A stretch of 64,000 nt of DNA from Hymenopus coronatus (taxonomy: Eukaryota; Arthropoda; Insecta; Mantodea; Hymenopodidae), in NCBI GenBank assembly GCA_030762935.1, contig CM060900.1, positions 399,995,132 through 400,059,131 of the forward strand, in the 5' to 3' direction. The notes under the pieces are model-generated. The model searched no databases and was not told where the DNA came from. It saw nothing but the letters and a program-made list of their open reading frames with translations. The position numbers and the translations under genes are program-made. Of the stretch, positions 46,598 to 56,737 are shown piece after piece (position 1 is the stretch's first letter; each line of letters opens with the position of its first letter).

Positions 46598-46775
46598 GCA
46601 GGTGTCATAAACCCACTCAGGTGTAACGATGCGCGGCTTCGACGTCAAAGAACTTGCCGACACCACACTTTTCAGTCACACAGGTGTAATAATTCCAGCT
46701 TCGATATCAAAATAACTTGCCGACGATACATCTGTCACTAATGTAGATGTAATAATGGATGGTACTACGATATGA
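46598..46775. repeat. Tandem repeat, about 61-bp unit, 2.5 units
   Basis: Units start at about 46619 (caggtgtaacgatg), 46680 (caggtgtaataatt) and 46742 (tagatgtaataatgg). The first two share 'gcttcgacgtcaaagaacttgccgac' and 'gcttcgatatcaaaataacttgccgac'. Confidence 0.6.
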
Positions 46776-46867
46776 CCCTTCACATACGTAATGTGTGTTG
46801 TGAACCGTAGTAACTCAACTATAATTTTAGCGATGAAAAAAAAAAAAACAGAACAAAACAAAAAACT

Positions 46868-46960
46868 TGACCATTGCGAGGACTCGAACAGCGGTAGCTT
46901 GACTTCATCCGTATGTGTATTACGGCGTTTTAACTACTTGAGCTACTGTGGTCCTGTGAA
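46868..46960 (-). repeat. tRNA-like sequence (SINE head or tRNA pseudogene)
   Basis: The minus strand reads ccacagtagctcaagtagtt (A box), then a spacer, then cgctgttcgagtcctcgcaa (B box), followed at lower coordinates by an A/C-rich tail. On that strand the tail appears as a T-rich run (46838-46866). The anticodon stem is weak, so it is unlikely to be a functional tRNA. Confidence 0.45.
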
Positions 46961-47617
46961 ACTGTGCTTCTGAAAATCTTATCTAATGCCCACATGTGAC
47001 TACCGTGAGAACCATGACTTTCTAAACATTGTGTTCATATTGTAAAAGTACACACATTATGTGCAAGCAAATAACTATTTCAACGAGGTGCGAAACGGAG
47101 ATCACAAAGACTAATATTCTAAGATAATCTAAGCTGCGAACTTCTGAGTTCATTTGATTTTTGGTGCCACATGGTACCATGGTACATGCTTAAGAGCCTC
47201 ACAAACTAGATGTGCGTTGAATCAGATGAACAGTTACTGACACGAACTTACGGCTTGTGGCGAAGTTTACAACACTCCTTGAATTTTTTGACAGGATGCG
47301 AGGTTCATTTCTTTGTAGGCGCAATCTCTGCAGCGATTTTGCAGGTCGTCACATAGAATAGTTCCTCTGGTGACCTGTTGTATTTTGTGCTTCGGATATT
47401 GTATGTTTCTCGAAGTCTCTTTCTATTTGCCTTTCATGCAGAGATACAAAGGTAGAATGCACTTTCCTGACTAGTACATATTTGTTAATTAGTTTTATGC
47501 GGGTATTTGTTTTACTAGAGAGATAGTGTTTATTTTTATTTCCTTTGAAGTTCATTTTACACAACGATAATATTGTTTCGTAAATTGTGAACTGTGCCTG
47601 TATTTGTTATGTGTGTG

Positions 47618-48216
47618 TCCAGCTGTGGACACAAAAAATGAGTCATCTCCAGATTCCACGTGTCGATCGAAGAGCTTCGTTAATCTTCGTAAAAGCTCTA
47701 TTCGCAATGCTCACGAAAGAACTGCATAATCCGCTTTTACTACTAGGGCACCGCAGGCGATGACACTGATGAGTGATGACACATGGGAGCAACACCGATG
47801 GAATGCAATGGTGGGGGAATCCGGAGAACCTGGAGAAAACCCGCGCCTACGCCGCTTTGTCCACCACAAATCTCACACGCTGTCGCTTGGGATGGAACCT
47901 AGGCCTTAGTGAGAGGTGAGTGGTCTAACCACTCGGCCACTTCGCGGTTCGAGCTGACAATGGTCTGTGACTGTCAACGCAAGGGTCACTTTGTGAGTAC
48001 TGAGAACAGCACACAGAATATGGTGGCCGAGAGGTTAACAAAGCATTTGTTCTCCTCATAAGTTCCTAGGTTCAAATCTCGCACTGCTTGTCATTTTTTT
48101 AAATTTATGACTGGGTATTAGAACATAATATTGCATTAATATAACTTTAGCACTTGAAGTTATAGGCGCATCTGTGCACACAAAAATATAATTTTACTAA
48201 CACTGGTATTAAATAA

Positions 48217-48220
<4 letters not shown>
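47618..48220 (+). repeat. Dispersed repeat X, copy 2, with nested SINE
   Basis: 47618-47720 and 47958-48220 match 12092-12500 continuously. A family-1 SINE (about 47725-47958, minus orientation) interrupts it. The interrupted sequence 'agaactg.acaatggtctgtgactg' appears as gaactgcataat on the left and gagctgacaat on the right, an imperfect duplication of about 10-12 bp. The second half carries A- and B-box-like ggtggccgagaggttaacaa and ctaggttcaaatctcgc. Confidence 0.75.

Positions 48221-48275
<55 letters not shown>
48221..48275. repeat. (TA)n microsatellite
   Basis: A pure TA run, continuing into tatgtatgtgtgtg. Confidence 0.98.
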
Positions 48276-48285
<10 letters not shown>

Positions 48286-48487
48286 GTGTGTGAGGTGTAA
48301 AGAGACAATTAAATCAGTACCAATTGACCATAATAGTTTGCTATACCATGAATCCTGAGACTTAAAGCACTTGTAGCATTGTAAGTCGCCATTGGGGTTG
48401 TCATCTCAAAATAATTTGAGATCACCTTGTGGTTTACCGGGAAACATGTGACTCAGTTGAGAAATTCAGTGCTATGCCGGCATGTTG

Positions 48488-48558
48488 CCATGGTAGCTCA
48501 GTGGCAGAGCAACCAGCTAGAGATCGGGACATCCATTGTTCAAATCCCGGCAATGGTA
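48488..48558 (+). repeat. tRNA-like sequence (SINE or tRNA pseudogene)
   Basis: gccatggtagctcagtggca (acceptor, A box, D arm) leads to cattgttcaaatcccggcaa (T arm, B box) and a partly pairing 3' end (6 of 7 acceptor pairs). The D stem GCTC/GAGC is good, but the anticodon stem ACCAG/TCGGG pairs poorly. It is followed by T-rich sequence. Confidence 0.45.
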
Positions 48559-49349
48559 TTTCATTTTTCAGTTTGACTCTACTATCAAACTATTGTCTTC
48601 TTAAATTTAAAAAAAAATAATAAAGCATAACTAATATCGGACTATGAACTCTCAGCCTGTATAACTGCTCTCAATCTTCGGGACACAGACAAAATTAAAT
48701 GCCTGCAGTAGTGTGGACGAGAAGCCAAAAGATCTCAGAAATAATCTCTTAATCGTACTGTGTTGCGCGATGGTGACTGCATACGTTGCCGGACGTTTGG
48801 GACTTCCGAGACGGGAATTACTGCATAACTTAATCAATTCGCGTCTAAACCAGTTCGTCGATGACGAAGTTACATACGAAACTCTGGAAACCATCGTACA
48901 GGACTATCACTAAAACATGAATTTCTAAGCGAAATGCTTGTAACGGCTTTTTTGCTGAAATACTGGTTTTGCTTACTTATTCTATGATTTTAAATTAAAA
49001 TAAGCTTATTTTAACCAAAACAGGTAATTTTAAACATAAATGTTCACTCCTAGCATCATTTTATCATTCAAGCAATTCGGCCCCCATTTTATATCGAGTA
49101 ATAACTTAATAATTAATACGTTATAACTAACTGTAAAAGGGGGAAGCTCAAGGATGTTGTGAAATAATACTGCGTAGTTGCAACTACGAGAGAAACTTCG
49201 GTGCCCCGCCGAATATTATCCACACGTGGCTGGGAATGCCACGCTTCCCAAGCTGTTAGGGCAAGCTAGCTGATGCAATCGGTACTCTTCCTTCAGTGAT
49301 GCAACGCGTTTTCATCTGACAAGGTGTATATGATCGGTCAGGTAAATTA

Positions 49350-50555
49350 AGAAATGCCACTCCAAGAATATCTCAACTGGCTTTGTTGCGCAAATACGTG
49401 AACGAGTTTGGAAGTGATATCTTTAGCAAAGACGGTAAAGTGTTATTTTGTTTGGTGTGCAAAAAAAAATGTTTCTACAAAGAAAAAATATGACATTGTA
49501 ACACAACGCTTCATAAGGAGAGGGCTAAGAAGAAATCTAAGTTACATCAGCAACTAATTACAGGCACTGTAGGCGAACAATCGAGTTCAAGTGATACATT
49601 TTTCAAAGATTTGTGTTTAACATTAGCGAATACGGACATTCCATTGTGGAAATTAAATAATGAGCAGCTTAGGGAATTTTTAGAAAAATACACAAACAGA
49701 AGGGTGCCGGATGAATCTACATTACGAAAAAACTTTTTGCAACAGTGTTTTCAAGATGTAATTTGTCATATTCGGGATCAACTAAAGCACGAAAAAAATC
49801 AGAATATTATTAATGAAAATACAGACGCAGCAGGACAATGTGTATGGAGTGCTGTAGTTGGCGCTATGAATGCAGGTAGTAGATCATATCTTCTTAATAT
49901 ACAAGTACTTGACCGAGTAAATCATTCCTCTAAAGCAAACTTTTTCAACGACTCGTTAGCTATCTTGTGGCCAGAAGGGGCTCGGTATGACAATGTGTTA
50001 TTTCTTGGTGATGCTGTCCCATATATTGTTAAAGCAGGAACTGGATTAAAAGTCCTTTATCCTAAGTTAGTTCTCCTGACGTGTCGTGCTTACGCTTTAT
50101 ATCGTGTCGCTGAAACAGTTAGGAACCAATATAAAGACGTGGATCTTCTTGTCTCTAGCGTGAAGAAAGTGTTTCTAAAGTCACCGATTAGAGTTCAAAA
50201 ATTTCATGAAGTCCTTCCAAATTTGTCTTTACCTCTTCAGCCAGTTTTAACTCGTTGGGATGCGTGGTTAAAGGCAGAACATTTCAGTGAAGTAAAAGCA
50301 GTTCTGTGCTCCTTCGATATAGAAGATGCAGCCAACATTTCCGCAGCACATCAGTACATCTATAACCGTTTCTCCAAAATACCTGCTATTATAACACAGT
50401 AACGTATATCGAAGAGGCATTCACCCAAGAAGAACTGTGATGCTTGTCACATGTTCCTGTAACATCATGCGACGTTGGGAGATCCTTTTCACTGTTTTAG
50501 TTATTCTTCACTGACAAACGCAGGAGCTTTACACAAAAAATCTCAAGATGATCTT
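49350..50555 (+). pseudogene. hAT transposase with BED-like finger, catalytically dead
   Basis: In order: a BED-type finger start (VLFCLVCKK, STKKKYDIVTQH; frameshift near 49475), then a long open frame (49611-50402). This contains DIPLWKLNNEQLREFLEKYT, RRVPDESTLRK, IINENTDAAGQ, VLFLGDAVPYIVKAG and LQPVLTRWDAWLKAEHFSEV. The C-terminal dimerisation block follows out of frame (SCDVGRSFSLF, FTDKRRSFTQ, about 50457-50550). The family is that of CGGBP1-like hAT proteins. The usual VDETTD reads INENTD (Asp to Asn) and the usual S.D.ERSFS reads SCDVGRSFS (Glu to Gly). Two of the three catalytic acids are therefore gone. No TIRs were found, and part of the central region is missing. Confidence 0.75.
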
Positions 50556-50659
50556 CCTCGTATACTGTAACAAGCTTACTAAGGTAAATATTCTATGAAA
50601 CAATATATTTATGATTTAACTTAAATTTTATTTGCTTATTTTGGTGCTTATTTGCATTA

Positions 50660-51720
50660 CACTCTTTGAGGAGACTTTAACATTCCAAATGTTTACAATT
50701 CATCTCCTTAGCACAGTTGTCGCCATCCGGTTGTGCGATATAGTGTGTGTCATTCGTCTACTACCTCATTTGTGTCGCACTCGTATGTGTGCTTCGCATT
50801 AGCGGGATACCTCCCTGGACCTCATCTTTGTGACTTCACAAGCTTCACAAACGTTACTTACGCGTCTCATGGACACGCTGGGCAGTGACCATTTTCCTTT
50901 CTACCGTTCTGTTAATTTAATAGCATTGCATGATGGGGGCCGTCGTCTATGATTACCGAACACCTGCCATCCACTGTTGGACTCAGCGGTTGCTGAGTCA
51001 AACGTCTTGGTGGAGTGCCGAATTTACTAAGACTGTGGCTGAAAGACGTCTGGCCTATATTCGCTACCGCCAACGTCGAACTTATGAGGCATACGAAACA
51101 ACCAAGAGAAGGGAAGCACGGACGAAACGGCAACTTTTTAAACAGCGTCGTATCTCGTGGTCGCGATACTGAGCGACAATAACCATGGTCACCCCTGTTC
51201 ATGAAGTATGTCAAAAGCTGACTTGGCATTAGAATTCTCAACAATCCAGTGCCTTACCACGTTTGTATGGTAATCAGGAACTTCTGGATGATTAAGTGCG
51301 ACTTTTGACACCCTGTGAGGTCCAGATGGCGCCTCCAGCAGGGTTACCTACCACATTGTCTTTCGATATGAGTATTGCACCCATACGAATGACTGAAGTT
51401 CAGAGGATTTTGACATCCAAGATGCGTGGATCCGCTCCAGCTCACGACAGTTTGATATATGACCTATTACGCCTTCTACCGGAACGTTGGTTACGATTAT
51501 TAGTTCGGCGGTATTTTGGCATGTTCCGCAGGGTAATATTTCAGATACGTGTAAACTGACGCTCATGCATCCTGTTTTAAAACCACAGTTTAGGCAATCA
51601 CATCTCTGTCGACTTATTTCTCTGCTGACGACCGTCCGTACTTTTTTGAAAAGGTTGCTAAGTGATGACTTTTCCATTTGAGACACACAAATAACCTACA
51701 CATTCTGTGACATCCACCCC
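50660..51720 (+). pseudogene. Jockey/I-type LINE fragment (endonuclease end to RT start)
   Basis: GDFNIPN (about 50669-50689) is the endonuclease signature. After shifts come SLDLIFVTSQ and LGSDHFPFYR (the EN C-terminal SDH motif). Then a basic linker, WWSAEFTKTVAERRLAYIRYRQR (about 51010-51080), and EVQRILTSKMRGSAPAHDSL with YDLLRLLP, the beginning of the RT domain ('K..GPDGI..ellk.LP'). The rest of the RT is lost after about 51720. All parts are frameshifted. Confidence 0.65.
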
Positions 51721-52435
51721 TTCCTATTCCTGTTGAGCTCTGTACACTGTCCTTCAGGACTTTGAATTGGGATATGGGTGCAGTCGATTACAATTGAAAA
51801 GATTAGAAATAATTTGTGGCAATCAAACCTTTTATAAACATAAACAAAAATAACACAAATAGAATGTAGTATTTTAGATTAGTATTTACGCTTTTATTAT
51901 TTGTGATAATTTTATAAAAAAAATGCAGTATTTAGGTTAACTATTAAAATGCTTTCACTTTCCAATTTTTCGAGATTGTTCCTTTAAAAGCCATGGTTAT
52001 CTTATGCTTGAGAAAATGATATTTTATACTGTTAAATTTGTAACCATATTTTCGTCTGGCATATCTAATATCGAATGCTTATCGCCTGTGGTGCCAGAAG
52101 CAGTAAAAGCGGGCGTTAAACACTATCAAAAGAAAACTGATGTATTATTAAGTTAAAAAAGCTAATAAGCTGAGGCTCTTTTAAAGAACAACAACGTCGC
52201 TATTGCCGCCAACACCACTACGATCACTAATCATCATTATGATGATGATGCTGTTAACAAATATTTATATCCTCCTTTCCTGATATTGCTCTAGCCCATT
52301 TTGCAAACAAGTCTTTATCTTTAGGCGGGGTAAAAATTATTTTACCTTCGTCTTTTCTGCCATACCCCGATCTGCATCCGGGAACGAAACAGTACGGCAT
52401 TCTCTTGGCCTGTTAATTACTATGGCATGCGTACT

Positions 52436-52660
52436 ACATTTAGTTTGTATCGCGCACCACACAGATTTACAGTTTACTTTGTATTACAGATTAAATAATA
52501 TGCAGATGTACAGTTTAGTCTGCACCACATGCTAAATAATACACATATGCACAGTTTAGTTTGTATCACACGCTAAATAATACCCAGTTGTACAATGTTG
52601 TTCCACAGGCTAAATAACACACAAACGTACAGTTTAATTTGTACCGCACCCTAAAAATAC
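52436..52660. repeat. Tandem array, about 41-bp unit, five units
   Basis: Units of the type tacagtttagtttgtatcac-acgctaaataatacacatatg repeat from 52436 to 52660 with about 15-25% divergence. The right arm of the foldback element (about 54655-54745) contains only about two units in the opposite orientation. Confidence 0.75.
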
Positions 52661-54529
52661 AAGACGCGAAGCCAATAGTCGAAATGAAAACTGTACCAGT
52701 AAATTAATTCCGCCAACATAGCATTAGAATGTACCATTTGCTGACACGTATTGACATAGACGCTCGTAGCGCCATCACTTCGGAGGTCCTATCAACTACA
52801 ATGATAAGAGAGCAGAGTGATGATACACAGGGTCACATGCTAAAAAACCTTTAGATTACATCTTTTATATCACACGGGTAAATCCGCAAGAAAAGCGGAT
52901 AGGTACCGTGGTGATTTGCCTCCGCCCGAGTACACTCGGGCGACTAGTTCCTGCTCCTGGCTCCTGGCTCCTTTAGACGATAATTTTTCATTCTATTATC
53001 AGGTAAAATTCTTTAATCTATAACGAATTTTTGCATAAACTTAAACCTACTGTGAATTTTTTGAATATTGCTCAGTTGTAGTGAAGATAGCTGTTGGAAA
53101 TAGTAGCCGACCGCAATTCTCGTGCACAAGCGATTTTGTGGTTACTGTGCGTACGCGCAGAAAAACTCAGTACTTTCAGATGTGTTAATTTGTGGGAGCT
53201 GATAGGGGAAGCTTCTCTTAGAGCTTGAGAACCTCAGTGGTCGTTTGCCACGAATAAACAAAGAGAAAATAAGAACCGACAATAAGCAAAACAAATTTGA
53301 GTCAAATACCTGATAAACATTTTTAGAAAAAGATCTCTTCACGTACAAGATTAAATAAATAAAAGCAAATCTTAAGTTGCAATGGCTTCTTATTTGAAAA
53401 CGAAGTTGATATATAAACCTACCGGACGAAATATAAAAAAGGAACCTTATGTAGTAAAAATGTACAATGCTGGTACTTGGTAAACCTAGCAGAAGATAAC
53501 GAATGCCTACCCGCATTCGCTCAGTGCGTGGAAGCAGTGTGTCGTAACTACCGTAAGTCTAGAGGCGAAATAGATTCACGACTTTTAATGGTTCTGTTAT
53601 TTAAAATTTGTCAGTGTAGTTAGGATTAATGTATCCTTCCTAACGTTCCGCATTTTAAGTTTCATTCGAAAACAGGAAAAGTTCAAATAAGCAATAATTT
53701 AGTAATTACTGGAATTATAGGCGTCAACAATTAATAAAATGGCGCCTTACTTGTGAGAAGCGATTAGTGAGGTGTTGTGAAAATGAGTGCTTAGAGTTAC
53801 AAAATCCACCTTAAGTGGAAACTGATACGCAATGGTGAAAAGAGTGACTTGAATGTATTTCTCGCGTTAATGAAACATAATTGGAAAGTGCTCGTGAATT
53901 ATTGACTGAAATTAACTGAAGAATAATGTGTCGATTTATCATTTGCTAGCGTTCAAAGAAACGGCAGTGTTAAAACACGCGTCAAGACGGAAGACCGTAA
54001 ATACTGTTAAGAAATGTAGGCGATGTTTCGTAAAGAGTACAATTGGTTATAAACAAAATACTTGAGACAGTTAATACGATCTTACCACGATCACGATTTA
54101 CCATACGCTAAGGGTAGTTTCCAAAAGTTGCTAAGAGATGGATGAATTTCGTCTGTGAAAAGAAACATCGTGCACGTTGTAATTGACATACATAAGCTAT
54201 TAAGATTGTGTGGAGTAGTATTGATGGCAGGAATCTTTTACATCAGCTGTTGTAAAGACTAGCTATACAGGACCCACTTCTCTGACAATGTTGTTGACAT
54301 GAGATAAACATACAGGGTGACGGTACAAGGTCAAGTTGCTGGGAATATGTAGCGTTCAGTTCCTGATTTCAACCATAGAGTAGGTGAAGTAGTTACTAAA
54401 GCAAAAGATTGAAGGATGTACTTCATCTACAAATAGAAAGGTTAGTGCTTTTATCACAAATTATCATTGCATTTCCACTGATAGATTTTAGTTCCGCTAA
54501 CTTTAGTTTGTCTTCATCCATGGTACAGG

Positions 54530-54660
54530 ATTAACACCCGTTTCCCAAGGTTGCGGGTTCAAACCCAGCTGAGTTTTCAGGCGCAAAAATCCCTTCATTC
54601 TGAAGGGAAGTAAAGCCGTTGATGCCGAGTCGTAAATTTACTGGTGCTGCAGACTAAACT
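54530..54660 (+). repeat. tRNA-like box, SINE fragment
   Basis: gttgcgggttcaaacccagctg is a good B box. The sequence downstream (cccttcattctgaagggaag) forms a short hairpin. There is no convincing A box. Confidence 0.35.
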
Positions 54661-54907
54661 GTATATCTGCATATTATTTAACCTGTAATACAAGTAAACT
54701 GTAAATCTGTGTGGTACGTGATACAAACTAAATGTAGTATGCATGCCCAATTAATTAATAGGCCAAGAGAATGTCTTACTGTTTCGTTCGGGGTATGGCA
54801 GAAAAGACGAAGGCAAAAGGAGTTTTACCCCGCCTAAAGATAAAGACTTGTTTGCAAAATGGGCTAGAGCAATATCAGGAAAAGAGGATATAAATATTTG
54901 TTAACAG

Positions 54908-55927
54908 GGACGACACTTTGGAATCATACGCTCATACAGTTCAAATGACTATCCTTCGACGATTGATTTTCTCCGTTTGCACTTACTTCAGTGTGGCTAT
55001 ATTCCAATAAAACAAGCACCTAACTCTATAGTAAAAGGTACCTGATTTTGACCTTCTTTTTTTTGTAAACCAGTGATATGAAGGATTATGGATGCAGCAT
55101 GCAATACTAAGTTTCTAACACGTCCCTCTAAAAGTATATAAGACATTCTTTTCCACACTGAAGTAAAAGTTGCTGAAAAACTGAGTTCATTAAGTGCAAT
55201 GTTTTACCACTGTCTAGACTCAATTGATACAATTACATTTGGGGTTTCAGGAGTCGGTTGCTGTTTGAACACACCATGGACATTATCCATAACTGTTTAT
55301 CACTATTTAAAGTGCCGGTTCTCCTTCAGAGCAAAAGTTATCCAAAGAGAGTTCCAAGCCCGCAAATGTGCCAAGTCCACGCAAAAATATCCAAAGTAGC
55401 CGACAACTAGAAATGGTAAGCAGTTTAATTAATTTTAAATTAAAATGTTATTTGTAGCATGCTTTGTTTAGCATCTAGCTAACATAAAAAGGTTGTTTTA
55501 ATATGCTTTTTGTCAGTTTCGTACACTGTGAATTAGTTTCATACATTGTAGCTGTTTTCCTTTCATAGTTACCTATTGTTTTATTACTTCTTATTGTTTT
55601 CTTACTTGTTTTATTGATTTTTCTGCTTATTGTATTTGTGAAGAATATGTGTAACAAATTATGTGCCTTTCACAAATACTCAAATGATTAAAATATTATC
55701 ATAACGAGAAGTAATGCGTTAGGGTAGCTATCTTTAATACAGTCGTCGTAGGATAGTATCTGCACTGGCGCCTCGCAGCGGAACGCATTTGAACTCCTTG
55801 AGTGATTGTGTCTAGGTCTTCCGGGAAGGCCGCGTCTTAGCTGAATTTTTGCCGATTTTTCATCTCACTATGTGGGGCTTCATCAGGGCTTGTCCTCTCT
55901 CCACGACAGTTGCCAGGTGAACTGTGC
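54908..55927. other. AT-rich sequence, nothing recognised
   Basis: No exon or repeat boundary was recognised between the foldback element and the poly-T of the LINE. Short open frames such as 55199-55399 lack motifs. Confidence 0.35.
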
Positions 55928-56369
55928 TGCTTTCTTTTTTTTTTTTTTTAATGACTGGCCCCGCCTCCGCCAGCCCTGGTGGAGATCATCCGAAACGGAC
56001 CTACATCGCCTCCGCTACCATTCACTAAACTACCTTACAGGGATGGTTGGGAAGGTGGTAAGGGGAGGTCAGGTATCGCCGAAGCAAACCTGATGTTAAA
56101 GGATGATTACTAAATAGACAATGCATACAAAGGAGTATGCAGGCAGAATGGGGTTAGGTACAGGCCTTGGAGAGCAGCCCAGACCTGGGACCTAAATGTT
56201 AGTGCATAAATTGGATGCTGAGGACAGGAGTTTAGACGTAGGTTTCATGCTTAATGAACGTTGGAGTATTACCTGTTTTTGTGGCTGCGGCCGAAGAGGG
56301 AACTGCATTGTCACGTCACAGCGTTTGTTGTTTGTTCTGAAACATATGTACAATAGTTCTATGAGTTAT

Positions 56370-56370
<1 letters not shown>

Positions 56371-56402
<32 letters not shown>
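56371..56402. repeat. (CA)n microsatellite
   Basis: Pure CA run followed by (TA)n. Confidence 0.97.
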
Positions 56403-56410
<8 letters not shown>

Positions 56411-56737
56411 GGCTAATCAGGGATATGGGAAGGTGTTCTTTGCTGGTCCGTCCGTCCGAAATCTGGTAGACTCGTGGTGAGCCTAGGTGTAGTTTCTGTC
56501 TACCCACCCTGGTAGGGCTTATCCACAGAAATGAATGGTTTGGGTATGGTAATTTTTGTGAGTTTTCGGGTGGCGGACGGTTGCACTTTTCAGGAGCAGC
56601 TTAATTTTCCTCTGCTCCTCTGGTGTTTTGTTTGATTAAATTGGTTTTCTTGGAGAACTTTGATTGACCACTCCAAAGGTGGGGAGAGGGGAGTGCTTGG
56701 TTCAGCTAATTTGCTGTGGGCTGGTTTGAAACCGTTG

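Larger units (their letters stand above)
52251..54907. mobile_element. Foldback element with about 260-bp terminal inverted repeats
   Basis: The left arm (52251 to about 52530) and right arm (about 54645-54907) are inverted copies at roughly 90% identity. Both start CTGTTAACAAATATTTATAT and share gcaaacaagtctttatcttt and cttcgtcttttctgccatac. The left arm continues into a 41-bp tandem array. TTAA occurs symmetrically at 52254-52257 and 54901-54904 and could be the target duplication, or part of the repeat. The 2.1-kb interior has no recognisable protein; the 124-codon frame at 53142-53516 (minus) is AT-rich and featureless. A tRNA-like box lies at about 54545-54575. Near 52924 there is a CGCCCGAGT-AC-ACTCGGGCG palindrome. 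Confidence 0.75.

Noticed and set aside
48488..48558. Functional tRNA gene
   Set aside because: A and B boxes are present, but the anticodon stem pairs poorly and the acceptor stem has a mismatch, so a tRNA-derived repeat or pseudogene is more likely.
53142..53516. 124-codon minus-strand open frame inside the foldback element
   Set aside because: The composition is that of AT-rich DNA (Phe/Leu/Ile/Ser-rich), no motif is recognisable, and no conserved copy is present. It was kept only as a comment on the element.
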